64,000 nucleotides of DNA, taken from the NCBI GenBank assembly GCA_008694505.1, contig VZDJ01000041.1, positions 6,037,956 to 6,101,955 on the forward strand, written 5' to 3'. This DNA is from Cyanoderma ruficeps. Its lineage: Eukaryota; Chordata; Aves; Passeriformes; Timaliidae. Shown piece after piece: positions 9,901 to 24,900 of this stretch; the first letter of the stretch is position 1, and each line of letters starts with the position of its first letter. The position numbers and the translations under genes were made by a program. The notes below the pieces were generated by a model. The model was not told where the DNA came from, ran no database searches, and saw only the letters and a list, made by a program, of their open reading frames with translations.

Positions 9901-12900
9901 TTGGTTACTGATGGATCAAATGCAGATGTGCCTACATTTCATGACATCTATTACCTTTGTGAACAGGCTTAAGGATCTCAACAAGAAAGGCCACTGTGCT
10001 ATCTTTATAAATGTACTGTCTTTTATGAATCTGCCTCCTGTTTTTAAAATGGAGTCACAGGTTCACTTTTTGATCATGCTTCAGTATGAGGCATTGCTGT
10101 GCTATATCCAGGCTTTTCATAGAAATCACAAACAGCTTCCTTATTAGGGCACGGTACAGGTGGGGAGTAACTGATGTAGCTGCTCAGAGGCCACATTTCC
10201 TGTTTTAAAGAGATGTGTACAGGGAAGATGTACAGTCAGCCAGCCAGGCAAACACGCCTCTCAAAAACCCTAGCAAGGATTAACAGTTCCATTTAAAGTC
10301 TCATCCTCCCAAAGGGAGTCTCAAGTAAAGTTCATCCCTGAGCGCCCTGGTAGGCAGGAGAATACATGTGTGATTACTCATCCCTGCAGCAGATGCAGTC
10401 AGAGGTGGTGGTCAGAGCTTTATTTCACCTTCAGATAAGTCTGGCAGCCCCTTCTAAATGAGCAGTGTTTCTAATGCAATGAGATTGCCCTCCTTGGAGA
10501 CCTCACAGAACATAGTGGGGATCTCACCATCTCTCTCACTGGCAGTATCCATGGAGATTTTGTAGTTTTGAAAAGGTGTCCAAGAGAGAGATGTCAGCAA
10601 ACAAAGTTCAAGCAGTATTACTGTTAAAATCCAAATTTTTCTCATAGCTCAGAAATGCAGGGTTTCTCCAGCTGATATAAAGAGTACATTAGAGTTCAGT
10701 ATGGATGTTGGAGGCTGTGTTTGAAGATCAGGACATGAAAAGCTCACAGATATGGGAAGCATTATCACGGGTATCTGGTAATATGAGGTAGTTTATCTGA
10801 ACAAATAGAGTGTCTCAATATATCAACTGATGGCTCTTCAACACTTGAACCATCATAGGATGGCAATTTATTTGTTGGCAAAAGATGATTTATCTCACTG
10901 TATGAAATCTTCCAGAAATATCTGAACACCCATTTTCTGATTTTGACTCTCTGTGAGAATCTAATTTTTCACTATGAAGGAAATTATCTCCTTCACAATA
11001 TACCTTGGTCTGAAACATAATCTTTAAAGCTAAATGTTCAGCTCAAAAATCTTATAGGTTACTAAACACACAATAAAAGAAAGTATGTATCGTTAAATGG
11101 CCAGACATTAACAAATACAATTTTTAAATAAAATAATTTTGTGAATTTACATTGTCACTGATGAGCCTTTAGGACAAGTTATTTCATTTTTGTACTGTTT
11201 CTTTTTTTCCTTCTTATAGTAAAGATTAAAGTCTTACTCCTTTTATGCTTAAAAGAAGCTGATATTCTTATGAAGTCTCCTGGCTTCATGGAACTGGATC
11301 ATTTACTGAAATTATTATCATTAAAAAAGGAGCCATGAAATCTGGGAAAGTATTCTGTCACTTATACTGACAATAGCATCTACATCACAAGACCTTGCCC
11401 TTAAAACTGAGATTCTTTAGCCCAACATAATTTAGGCTGTCAGCAAGCACAAGGCATTGGGCATTCCACATGTTGACTGGTGAATTGGAATATTCTTAAT
11501 GTGTTGGAGGTCACACTGGGGGATCTATCTGAATTATCAGAGCATGTTAAGAATCTAAGAGTAGTCTGCTTTCCTGCTTTTTACAGACATGGGGTGAGTT
11601 GGGCTGCCCATGCAGGGGTTCATCCTGTCTGAGGTGGATGTCAGTGACAAAAAGTATACATCACCCTTGGAGAGCCAAACTGCCAAGAGAGGGCAATGAC
11701 CACTGGAGGTTATACAACTTACTTTCAGATTAATTAAGTTATGTGTGTTAAAATTAAGGCAAGGAAAAATAAACCCATGCTTCCATCTTTGCTTTATGAT
11801 AAATTCAGCATGGGTTATTAATTTTTTTGTAATATTCTCTTCGATACAATTTTTTGGAAGTTAAAAACATGAATTAAAGCCCTGTGCTCAGTACATTTTG
11901 AAAAAAATTATTAAATCAAGAACCCAATAATTAGAAAACACTCTTGAAAAATTGTCAAGGAAAAAAAATATTGGCCTGGATGTAGACTACTTCATATTAA
12001 CAAAAAGCCATTATCTTTTGCCAGTGTGGCAGTAAAAGACAGGCCTTCTTGCATCACCACCTGAATTACTGATGTTCCAGTTTCAGCTGATAAACATGAT
12101 TCTAGATGAAAATTAATCCACTTTAAGTACATCCCTTCTTTATTTACTGCTTACTTCGAGGTAACAGTGACCAGCTTTGTAGGTTTTCTCTTTTTTTAGG
12201 TTTTTTTTGAGATTTGTTTGCTTGCTTCAGACTTGGAAATGTCATTTACGAAAGCCTAGTGACAGGAATGGAAATCCAGACTGCCAAGTCTAAGTGATAC
12301 AAGAAATGACTCTTTTCTGGCTTGCTCTGTCACACTGGTTCATTTCTAAAATCTCCCAATGCATTAATAAATAGCTAACAGATAGCTAGTAAAATGTGAG
12401 TCAATTATATGTGGTTATAGGTGATTACAATGTTTAAAACATGCTAAATAATCACTCCTTATGTGACCTAGTGTTACAGACTAACAGGTGCGACTGGTAT
12501 GTGTATTATGTTCTCAAAACCTTTGTAGAGAGTGTTACTTGGTAAGATATATAACTATTTTAAAAATATCTGTGTTTTCACAACAGAAAGCCTCTGGTAT
12601 TTAATTGTGGAGGGTTCTCAGCCAAGGAAGAAATAAAGAGTCCAAAGGATCCTTCCCAGGCTTCACTGGGAACCCATAGCAGCAGGGAGGAGATCTAGGA
12701 ATTTGGGTCCTGTATGAAGTCATCAATGATAACAGCAAGAAACTTCTGGTAGTAGCTCCCAGCTCAAAAACTCTGTTAACACAGTCCAGTTACCATGGTA
12801 TTTTGTAAATCTGGTTTTAAGCAGATTTTCAAAACTCCAGTTTCAAACCCAGATTGGATTGTCCCAACCTTATCAAATTTGAACTCAGTGGTCTATATTT

Positions 12901-15900
12901 TGCTTTGCACATGCCCTGAATCTTTGATTAAAAAGAAGTGGTCCAAAAGAAGATAATCAGGTTACAGGAAAATAAAGTATTTTTCTAAATATACTTTAGT
13001 CTTTTCATAAAGTTTAAATCAAAACCTGTATTCTTCAAAATATGTTGCCATATTTTAAAATTTATTGGTCCTGGTTTTCATGTTTGCCCTGACCAAAAAA
13101 AAAAAGACAAATCCTGGAATTAATTAAATGTCTCTTTGGCTATATTGTATTTAAAATGCTCACATTTGTCCTTTACACTATGAAAGCAAAGGAGATAGAT
13201 AATCACAGAATCACAGAATATTCTGAGTTGGAAGGGACTCATCAGGATCATCAAGGTCCAGCTCCTGGCCCTGCACAGAACAGCCCCAAGACTCACACCA
13301 TGTGCCTGAGAGTGTTGCCAAGTTGTTCTTGAACTCTGTCAGGCTTGGTGCTGTGACCACTTTCCTGAGGAGCCTGTGCCAGTGCCCAAACACCTTCTGT
13401 ATGGAGAACTTTTTTTGTGATATCCAACTTCCTAAACTTCCCCTGGCACAGCTTCAGGCCATTCCCTCGGGTCCTGTCACTGCTGACCACAGAGAAGAGA
13501 GCAGTGCCTGCCCCTCCTGTTCCCTGCACAAGGAAGTTGCAAATTGCAGTGAGGTTTCCCATAAGTCTCCTTTTCTCCAGACTGAGCAAAAGAGTAGAAC
13601 TTGCTAATGGGCTTCTCTGCAGAGATAGACATGAAAAAAATAAACACAGACACCCAGGGACTTCAAGACCAAGGACCACGCCTGCATGGGTTTTGGGAGA
13701 GAAAAAAAAAAAAAAAAGAAAAATATTTGTGTTGTAGTCGCAGTTATGGAGCCAGACATTCGAACAGCTCTCTGCAAATGACCCTGATTTTAGTAAGGTT
13801 GTGTTTGCTATATAGGCAACTCTACTGCAAGCCTCCTATGTGGTCAATAGGAAATGAGAAGGGGGAAAGCTGTATTTAAAGAATTTATGTATTCTCTGCA
13901 TGCATACTCAAGAGGTGACAACCAGGAGAGCATCCCATACAATCTTTGTGTTTATTACCTGGGACCTATTTGGAGTGTGTTTAGTTTCTACAAAAATCTA
14001 TTAGGGAGAGATGCTTACAGATTTAATTTTAATAAGAAATTGAATGTAATGATTGTATTTTAAAAACAGCAGTGAAAGCAAGAAGCCAATCCTGTTCACC
14101 TGATGGCAACTTTAAGGACTTCATGGCAAAAAACCCAAATGGATAAATTATTTATAGAAATATCACAGTTTTTAAAACATGTACAAGTGTAAAGGGGGCT
14201 ACAGTTTGGTTTGTATTACAACTGTAGCACAACAGAAATGTGCAATAAGGCATCCCAGAACCAGTTTCTGCTTGCACCTCCTCTACGACCTAAAATGTGA
14301 AAGCCAAGAATGATTTCAGTTTCTATGCTAGATTACATATTTTCCCTTCTACTGCTCCAAAGTGGATCTCAGAAACTAAAGAGTTTCTCAATGAATTCAT
14401 ATCTTAGGGTGACATGGAAGAAAAGTGTCCGTAATGGTGCAATAATCAAACTTATTGCTGAGTATTTCTACCTAAGAGATATAGGAGTAAAGGCAAAGAA
14501 TTGAATTAAAAATCTTAATTTTTTTCAGGATTAGGGGAAAAAAATTACTTTCTTTTCTTGATTCTTTCACTCTGTGGCAGAGAGTTTACATCTTCCGGGC
14601 TGGAGATGACTGTTACAGTTACAGAAGACCTGGAGAAGCTTTATCACTAAATGTCTGACAAAATAAAAGAAAGAAAATATGTCTAAGAGTTACAAGGATA
14701 TATATAACATCTTGTAGCAGAAAGAGGGAACTAGCAGGTCTGTAGATTTCCTGATTCAGTCAGGACATTCTCTTCCAAAATTTGTCCAGACATGACCACA
14801 GCAGCTTCTTCCATTTTTATGTTTACATGATAGTACGTTGACACAATTCTAAAACATTTATGAAAAATGGCAGTGTTATGTTTAGAAGTACCTGAAATAA
14901 CCAGGAACATATCTCTGCCCTCAGGTTATAAACTAGGGCTGTGTAATGACCATGTGGTCAGAACAGGAAGGGGTAAGTTTACTTGAAATCAGAGAAGACC
15001 TCCCCCAAATGATTCTTTATGACATTATGTTAGAGCCAATTCTGGTAAATCCCAAAGTAAAAATTGAGGGAACTATCCTCAAGTTGTCATCTGTTGCCTG
15101 TTGCTAACTTAAACTGGACCAGAGGAAAACATCAAATTACAATATTCCAAAGGGTCATTCAAAACATAATTTGTTAGATGATGCTCAGTTTTCTGAGTCA
15201 CTGAAATGTTCTTTTATGACCACTGGAGGAATACATATTTCACCTTACTGTGTGTGTACTCATGGATAGTACATCTGCATTGCATCCACTTTGAGTAAAG
15301 CCATTACACACATGGTGCTGGCAGATTGCAAGAATCACACGGGTCAGTTGCTGCTCCCTGATGGGAGATTTTTGTCTGCAACCATGGCAGTGGGAAATGT
15401 AAAGCTGATGATTCTAGGAGTTAATTAGAAAACTCATAATACCTGATTTTTATTTCACTTAATATCTTAACCCCTGAAGTCTAAAGTTTATTTCAGAATA
15501 TTTTTCTGCCTATCTAAAATGCTAGTGCTCTTCAGAAGGCATAGACATTTGAGATCATTGTAATTAAGTCAGAAGTGGAAGCTGATTGAATTTTAGCTTC
15601 AAAAATATATCATTACTCTTACATATTAACTTTTGGAGCCAGGAGACTAACTCTATCTGTACCAAAAATGTAACTAGCACTGAAAAATAATTCATAACAG
15701 CTGTGGCTTGCAATATCCGTTTTGCTTTGACATACGTGTTCACTACTCATAGTGGGTGGAGGTGCAAAAGAGCAGATAAAGCCATGCATTCACTTTTATA
15801 CATTTGCTAGGGCTTTTATAATTATTAGCACAATCACAATGGAAAACTATGTGTTTGATCACAATATGTGTGTATTTGTTTCTATTTATTTGTGTTCCTC

Positions 15901-18900
15901 ACTCTGTTCTGGGAAGCAATGTTATAAATGTTTGGGGAAAAAAAACCCCAGTGAAGTAATAGGTCAGTAGGTCTACCCTTGTGAGGGGCCACCTCAGCAG
16001 GGAATGTAGTTTGTTTTCTTGTTCTTTCCTATGAGAAGGGTCAGACATATACAAAAACAATAATCTGTGTTAAAAATAAACCCAAAATAAATCTTATGAG
16101 ACTTTCAGATTGCCAAACAAGAAAAAGGTCTAAAAAATGGTTGTGAATCACCTTCAGGAATATATTTTTAAGAATCTTATGCATTCCATAATGGTTTTTT
16201 ATATCTGTTAGGAAAAAAAATATTACTGCTAATTTCATAGCAAGAGTGGAGAAAGTAGAGAAGAAACTTTTAGTTTGAAAGAGAAAGAGAGAAGGTGGCC
16301 ATGGATACTTGTCTGTAGAAAAAAACAATTGTTTCTTATTTCATGGATGCAAATAATGAAATTATTCCTATTTGCAAATCCCACACAATAGAGAACAAAT
16401 TTCCAGTAAATACTGCAGCACACAGCCTGGGAAAGTATCAGTAAACTTTTCTAAGTCAAAACATTCAAAGCAGTTCGTTGCCATCCTTCCAGAAAGCAGC
16501 CCTTGGATCCAGTTACTTTTCCGTGACTAAGTATCCTGACCCTGTAAACTTGCCTTTTGCCTCGTTTGCCCCAGAGTCCACTCAGGGCATTGCTAAGGTC
16601 GTTCACCCCTGGGAGGATTGCTGCCCGTCAGTGGGATGCAGCAGAGCTGGGCTTGGAGCAAGGAGAGCACACAGCAGTGCGCAGGGACAGCCCAGGCAGC
16701 TGCTGGAGAGGCTGTCTCCACTGGGAGTGCAGCCACTGATGATCACGGCTGGGAATTACTTGGAGCTCAGTCCAAATTCCTCAGCTGGCAGCAGCTGTTT
16801 GCGGAAACTGAAAGAGTCTTGAAACGAGCCCCATTTTATGGCCCCTGTGATAATAAGCCTAAGTGTTGCAATGTAATAACACATGTATCTGAGCTACAGC
16901 GTTCAGATGTCTCTCTGCTTTTTGGCCTATGCTCTCCAGCTGGGAAAGCAAAGGTTTGTTCAGAGGAATAGGCCCCATCCCTGCTGTTTGTAAAATGGAT
17001 AGGTGGAGGAAAAAAAGCTCCCAAAATATCCTAAACACACCAAAAAAATCAAACCACAAAATTGCAAAAATTGTTCATCACTGTCACTGTTCACATATTT
17101 GTTATTTAGACTTTGTGGTCTCAGTGTGGGAAAGATGCAATTCTCAGGACAGCATCCTCTTCTCTGGGCTGCAGACTCAGACTTCTACTTGCTTAGTCTC
17201 CCTCGCTGGCCCCATAAATCTTACATTCCTTTTCTGCATAGTCGTATGGCTTCAGCAGAAATGTGGCTCCATGCCAAGATGCAGACTAACTTGTGGCTCT
17301 CGCTGCTGAGAAGCTGGAGAAGTGGGCTGAAACCTCTGCATAGCCAGGAGGGTTCAAAATTCCCCCTTCTCCTTTGTGGGTTAAACGATTCCATGGCCAC
17401 TTGATCACAGCTCCTGCAGCTGAGCAGGTTATTCCCTCAGCTGCAGAAACCATAAAGACTGCTGTGTACACCAAAACCCATAACATCCTCACATTATTCC
17501 CAAATTCTTGCTACATCTCCTACACCTGTTTGGCTGGCTAAAGAGCAGCGTGTGCTACTTGGGATGGTGCAGTGCTACACAGGAGATGGCTAGCCATTGA
17601 TTGATTCTGTCTCAGGGACCAGACAAGGGATGAATTATACCAGTCTTGGCCCTTCTCTGCCTAATTTCCGGTCTCATAAAATCTCCAGACCCACCAGCCT
17701 TCTGTGCTTTCCAGGATGTGAGGCAATCACAGCTAAGCAGCCAGACACTGCCATTTGCTTAACAACTTTCAATAAAAGGCTACAGCCCACAAGGATGAGT
17801 TCCCACAGAGACAAGCTTGATTTCTGCAAAGTTACCTTCTCCAACCTCCCACTTAGCAGGGATTCCTGGTCCATGTAACATCTCCCCACCAAAGGTGACT
17901 GTAGATCAGCCTTTCTTGTGTGAGAAAGAAATTGGTTAACTATCCAATTATTCTGGCTTTTATTGAATACATTCTGATGGTGTATGTTATCTCAAAAATC
18001 TGTTGTGTAGCAACAAAGTGTTCAAAAAGTTAGAAAAACTTCTGTCATGAATAATAAAAGCTCATCCTAAGAAAAGAGAATATTCAAACTTACACATATT
18101 TTGCTATTTTATAGTTCTATGGCTCATTCTGTTGTTCATGTGTCTTAATGTGCGTACATTTTTACACACATAAATGTATACTGGTAGGAATAATTGCTCC
18201 AGGTTGATAATGTAGAACAGTAGGAAATTTCTCTTTATAAAAATTCATAAGGGATATTAGAGATCTGAGCTGGGCCGCGGAACTGATGATTGTTAAGCGT
18301 CTATAAGGATTTAATGATTTCTCCCAAAGAAATTTTTTAGTGCAACTCAAAAGGATATTTTGACTAAGATACATGAACTAGTTAATTAAACCTCTTTTAT
18401 TTCCAGAATCTTTAAGCTCTTAATCTCAGTGTAAACAAGAATTTCAGAAGGGTGGAGCTATATAATTTCTTCTTGGTTTTGAATAAATTGATTTTTAAAC
18501 AAATATATTTACCAACTTTAATAAAAACTGACTTAGTTTTATTCAACCAAAATTTAAAAAAATGTATTTTGAATTTAACATACAGTGGGAAAGGCAGAAT
18601 AATCTAAATTTTTAATCAAATTTTTAATCAGTTATAAATTAATCTTATGACCTAGGAGCCTGAAATACTTCCAGACAGCTAAATACCTAAACTGTGTAGC
18701 ACTGATTATTCACATAAAAACGCAGACTGCCGTGAGAGAGTTTCATGTGGCTTTTCAAGAAACAAGTTTTAATGTATAAAAACCTCCAAGAGCTGGAATA
18801 TCTGTGGATATTGTTCTTAAAATGATTGAGAGGAGACTCAATTGATATTTTCTGACCCCCATTTTCCTGTTGGCTGGCATTACATAAATTTCACTGGAAG

Positions 18901-21900
18901 TCATTTGGAGGTGGATGTGTGATCACACTGTACAACATGGCTTCAAAAGTACTGGGGCATCACTTGAGTTTCCCAGAAATGAGTAGTAAGAACAGCCCAC
19001 CATTCTCCTCTAAACTTGTGTCTCCCAGACAGAAGAACTAAAAACAATCTTTCTGGGACATGAAAATTTTATCCCAGGAGCCATTTGAGGTTCCAGTGGG
19101 ATTACAATTTTTTCTATTTGATTTAAACTCCGTCACACTGTCACATCAGTTCAGGCTCCCCCATTCATCTGAACTGGCTGCTGTTGACTAGAAAGGTTTG
19201 AAGCTTTGCTCTCCAGGCTGGAAGCCTTCAACTCAGGGAATAGTTTCAGTACACCAATGCTCCTCCTACATGTATCTCTCTGGAGGTTCATCAACTCATA
19301 CTGAGACCTGGAACTGCAAGCTGAAGCATAAGCCAAGGTAGATGTAGATCTGGTCTACACCTCAAATGCAGTTTATTCCTGAATTATTTAAATGCTGATT
19401 TTGCAAGTCAGTGTCCAGATTCCCCATTTATAAATTATTCCTTCACTGGAGAGCTTTAGATGATGTAGATTTCAGCTGGAGGATGTATTAAATTGCTTTC
19501 ACTGATAATGCAAGGTCTCCTCAACAGCTGCTGTGCACCCTGTACTCATCTATGCTTTGTTCTACAAAACCCACACAAATCAAGAAAAAAAAAATGAAAT
19601 ATAATGTCTATAGCTGGTTTTGAAAACATTTTTAAAAACAGCTTCAGGAAATGTATTACAATATACATGGGATAGGTAATAAAGAGTTCAATTCTTCAAG
19701 AGCTAATTACTGTATTGTACATCCTTCTAGTTTCTAGTACAAGACAGGAAAATGATGTTATAAATAATTTTCAGAAGTGGATTTCTGATTATTAAATTTG
19801 TCTTATCTTTATAATATGAAACATTAAAAGTCTAACTTTATTGCTTGCAGAAATTATCAGTCCTTCCGTATTTATGGATAACAAGCTTTTAGAAACTGAG
19901 AGGTACAGCTGGAAGTTGTGCTTGAAGCTTACTCTCTGGCAAATTATCCCTTCAGTGGCAAGCCAAGTGTTCCCCAAGTGCTCTTACGAAGTATGTTCCA
20001 AGGGCATCACATAAAACATGACTGTGTAGCTCTTTCACCCTCTTGTCTGCCATAGCACTTATTAGAGGTACCAACCTACTAATGTAAATGTGCTGAAAAC
20101 CAGAACATACTAATGCTACTTTGAATATAAGTTATTAAACCCTTGGGGTTTTTTATTCATATGTGAAGAATGCTATAGAAGTTGCTAGACTGTAGGAAGT
20201 TATAACACAGTTATTGTCTAGAAAAAGTAGTGTTTTTGGGAAAGAATTTTTAGTTGATGATATCAGTCCTGTTCACTGAAGACAGAAACGGTGTAAAGAC
20301 AACCAACACACAAATTATATATTTGTGTGCTTTATATATTTGGAGCTTTAGTACTACACTTCTGGAAGTAATGAGGGTTTTGAAGCTGTTGAAGTAAAAA
20401 AAAAGGTGTCCATGCCTAAATGAGGAAAAGTTATTTTAGTAATATGAATAATGTGTATCAAATATTTGTGCACTGAATATCAGTAAGGTAAACAGGATGA
20501 GATGTGAGTTTTGGCTGTTGTCAGTTTATGAAGCTTTTACTAATTCATCTCAGGCTGCATGACTCTGCTTTTTAAACCTTTTGAATTCTGATGCAATTAA
20601 AACTCAAATGGGTGAATTTTTATTGTGCTCAGTTTTAATAAAAAGCTGATGCAAATATTTTAATATTTATTTATCTTACCATACTTTCACTTTACATATA
20701 CATCTATATATTCTAAGAAAAGATTGAAAGAGAACAAGTTTTGCTACACATAGGATTTTGACAGAGAAACCTACATTCTGTGTGTGAAAATACGTCTTTG
20801 ATGAGTGTTAAGTATCATAGAATCACAGAATTGTTGAATTTGGACATCAACTCTTGAGACCATCTAGGCCACTCCCCCACTTAGTGGGCTGCTTGTGGCT
20901 GTATTCAGACACCTTTGGAGTATCTCCAAGGATGGAATCTCCACAGCCGTGGTGGGCAAAACATGTTATCTGTGGGAAGCAAATCTCATTGTGTTTGCCC
21001 CATGCTTGGGGTAAGCATATAGGTTTTAAAAGATAATCTTTATCGGTATATATCTTTCCTCTGAGAATATCATGCAGTCCACTATCATTCTAGGGAGACT
21101 CCGGAAATACTTGCAGGGAGATCTTTCCCAGAAGAGTTCAAATATAGCTTCAGGAATACTAGTTAAGACCTTTTCTGGTAAATAGACAATTTTACCCAGA
21201 GAAATCCACTTATGATACATGCCCATATAGAGACTTTATTTGTGTCTAGAATTTTTTTTCCTACCAACCATTTATTCAGCATTTCACATTTTGTTAAAAA
21301 AAAAAAGGCTAGTTAGGAAAGAACATTTTAATTTTGTGGTAAATCAGAATGACTATAAAAGATTTATTTTATTCCAAGTCACAGTATGAAAGGAAAGCTG
21401 GGTAAGGCAAGTGTTATTTAACACTAAATAATTTCATTTCCATGACTTCATCAGACATACATATCAGCTATTCAGAAAATAGTCCCAAAGAGAGTCTTTA
21501 ATTTAAACTGTCTGATGTTCTTTTGGCAGTTGTAGTGAAACCAAGAGATTTGTTCTCCAGAAAACTTGGACATAGTTTCAGTTCAAAGAAAAAGGGGGAG
21601 GTGGATTGGTGGTTTGGGGTTTTTTTTAAGGTGGACTTTACTGCAATTTACTCAGTTACTGTCAAACAAACTGTATTTTTTCTGGAAATTATTATAGTTA
21701 ACTATCGTACTTCTTTCAAAAAGCCTAGTACCTTTTAAAAGCAGCAAAGGTTCTCTGTCCACGAAAGCTAACACCCAGTGAAAATAATAAATACCATATT
21801 TCATTTCAAAAGGATTTTTTATTCACACAATTCAGTGGAATAAAACATGTTAGAAATTATTTTCCCAACTAAATCCTTTGTTTCAAGCTATACCTCAGAT

Positions 21901-24900
21901 ATTTTCTCAGAAAAGGCATAATGGCAATGTGCATAAATAAATATTGGTTCAATTTAGCAAAATAAAACTCTCTTTGGGTGGAGACAGAAACAGTTTCAAA
22001 TAAGTCTTTGTAAGCTGCTTCAGGAAATTCATTCTAGAAATGATGTTTACTGAAAGAAAAATGTTACTAAGAAAGGCACTGTCCCTTATTTAAAGTTTCT
22101 TTCAAATTTAATTGTTCTTTTCACTGTCACTAGGTCTGGAAAAGGTGCCAAAAGACCTTCCCCCGGATACAACCCTGTTGGACTTACAGAACAACAAAAT
22201 CACTGAAATTAAAGAAGGAGATTTCAAGAACCTGAAGAATCTTCACGTAAGTGTATAAATGGACTGGTATTTACCCACAAAAAATGGGGAGAAAATGTGG
22301 TTTTGGTCTGGTAAAACACTTTTTAAAGTAAACTGATTAAATTATTTGTTATCTTCTTCCACCAGCCCAGCCTATTTATTTTTATTCCCCTTTCTCTCCT
22401 GCAAGCTTTCTTGTCAAACTACAGAAATTTCTCACCTCTTTTCAGCTCTTCATAGCTGTCTCCTGTCCATTCAGTTCCCTAATCTCCATCATAACTTCTC
22501 TCACGTATTTATTTATGTTCCAGTCTCTTTGGCACAGTTACTTGGTTATTTCCATCTCAACCCTGCCATCTCACTCATTGCTTACTGTATTCCTTCCCCT
22601 CCTACCTCTGAGCTCACAGAGATTTGTATGTGCCATTTGTATGTATCTGTTTGTCAGCAGATATTCTGTACTAATTTTAATTCAAGAATCTTTCCAAATT
22701 ACACTTCTGCCCCCTGTACTACAATGAAATTGTGTTTTTGCAATAACTTACTCCTAGCAAAGCTCCTTCTTTACCTGCCAGTCTCTTCTAACACTTCTGT
22801 CTGGTTTCCTCTCTGCTGAAATATTTTCCTTCCTGGATTCTGTGACTATTTTTTTTTCTGGTTCACCTCTTCTTTTCCAAGTTTCCATCAGACAGCTACC
22901 TTCCTCTGTTTCTAATTTTTTTTTCTCCGTCTGAGGTCCTCCTCACTGTCTACAGTTTTTATCAACATTTTAAAATACATACCTCATTCTTTTGCCTAAA
23001 TTTTGTTGAAATACATTTTTTTACAGAGAAGAAAAAGGCTATTCTCTGTCTTTGAAAGTAATATCCAAATTCAGGCATATGCCTGAAAATATTATTTTTC
23101 TAGACTTTCAACAACTCATTCTGTACGTTCTTCCATTTGATCCTTTTTTGCTATACACAAATTTGGCTTTTCATGCACTGGCTCTTTACAGCCTCATGCT
23201 ATTCCATTCCATTCCATTCCATTCCATTCCATTCCATTCCATTCCATTCCATTCCATTCCTTCCACAAACAAGAAACCAACTCCCACATTTTATCCATTA
23301 CTGGTTCCAGTATCATCACCCAAAGGATCACTGTTTCAAACAAGAATCTGCATTCAAACCACTCATAGTTGGAAAAAAAAATCCTATAAAATTTTACCTC
23401 TTTTTATTTCTTCCAAAGTTCCTCTTAAATATTTGTTTCAATGCAACATCAAGAAGATAAGTTAAAAAAAATATGAATGACAGACTGTCCATAGTGAAGG
23501 GATCTGCATGAATGAATCATGAGGCTCATGTCATCTAATTTTAGCACAGGTGTCTATACTTGATCCAGTTTCATAAATAACCTCTAAAGTCAACAAAACA
23601 TGTTCTTCCCCATCACATTTCAGTAGTCCAGGTTTAAGAATGAGATAACCTGTTCCCCAGTTGTTTGTTTTTTTTTTCAATTCCCTTCTTAGTCTACAGG
23701 AGACATTTGACACTGTAATTCCTGACCATTTGTTTTGGTTTTCTTCCACCTTGGAAAAAAGTCTTGTGTGTTCAGTGAAGATTATCTATGAGGTGCTAAA
23801 AGAGACAAAATTCCCATCGGTGAAATTAATCTTTTGGCTATCCTTCTTCATGACACTTCCTTAAATGAGTCAGAGCATGGCATTGCAGATGAAAATCACT
23901 GCTCCCAGTGACTTCTACCCACTTGGCACTTGGTTCAGGTCTCAATTACACATCCTGCTGTGAGTTATGCTGTTGTGAACTATTTTATCTCATTGAAGTT
24001 AACTCTAAGGGGTTTTTTTATTTTATTTGGTTCTGGTTTTTTGTTTTTTCTTTTTCTTTTTTTACAACAGATACAATTTCATAGTGAATTAAATAACTCC
24101 TCAGGGAAGATATTATTTGTTTGACTTCTTCACAAAAGCACCCAGTACATGCTTAAGGACCACTGGAAATCATACATTAGCATAAATTTTAACAAGTAAC
24201 CTCCAAAACTGCAATTTTCCTGGATTTAATCAAGAACAAATAATGATTCTCTCAACGTCTCTTTCCAACCCAAACCATTCTACGATTCTATGATCTTCTC
24301 CCTAAAATAATAATTTAGTCATGCAGTATATTTTTGTAATTAGGCACCATCTTTGCTCTCAGCAGGACTATTCCTGTGTAATACCTGGGAATGATTCCCA
24401 TTCCCTGACTTCCAATTAAATATTTTTAGAAAGTAAAACTCAAAAGCATTGCTGTTGACAGAGCTCTATTATGGCACTTATTTTAAAGATATATGTGTGA
24501 GATACGTATATAAAATGTATGTGCTTTTTAATTTTATTTCCTGAGAAACATGGCTTGGGTTAATGTCGCACTTTACAGTGTGATGTTCAAAAATTTCCTG
24601 GACATTGCTAAACTTCTTTGTACTCTATTAAGATTTACAAAAATTAATGGCATTATTGTTCCAAAGTCTAAAAGGAGAAACTGGAGTTAACTTTTTGCAT
24701 GAATGGTCACTTAAGGGAACAATTCTTTGAACCCCAATTTTCACAGGTCTTGAAAAAATGAGCAGTTTATACAGTTTGTTACTTTTAAATAATCCATTAA
24801 AATATTAATACTTATTTTAGTACTTATAGCTATCACCAACCACGAGTGTAATAATTTTAGAAGAGATTTTCAGGAACAAGTTGGGTTGAACCTCAGGTTC

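Larger units (their letters stand above)
6991..22133 (+). other. DCN intron 2
   Basis: A 15.1-kb phase 1 intron (GTAAGC to ACTAG). It contains a G-quadruplex motif (8236-8259), two CR1 fragments on the minus strand (13203-13595, 20815-20995), a poly-A run (13702-13717) and a GC-richer patch (about 16478-16830). The rest is AT-rich unique sequence in which I recognise no gene. Several ORFs of 60-133 codons have no family signature. Confidence 0.8.

Noticed and set aside
13293..13737. Several 90-128 codon ORFs on both strands
   Set aside because: They lie in a 5'-truncated CR1 tail, which is outside the CR1 coding region or degraded.
17003..17404. 133-codon ORF in DCN intron 2
   Set aside because: No start context, splice partner or known motif, and a different ORF of similar length overlaps in another frame (16929-17309).
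22346..22819. 157-codon ORF in DCN intron 3
   Set aside because: It arises from a pyrimidine-rich stretch with few stops. Composition is Leu, Ser, Pro, Cys and Phe, and no domain is seen.
23201..23260. Regular repeat array that might be taken for CRISPR
   Set aside because: The unit is five bases with no spacers and the genome is vertebrate; it is a microsatellite.
23052..23465. 137-codon ORF with His-Ser-Ile-Pro-Phe repeats
   Set aside because: Produced by the ATTCC array; flanks show no protein features.
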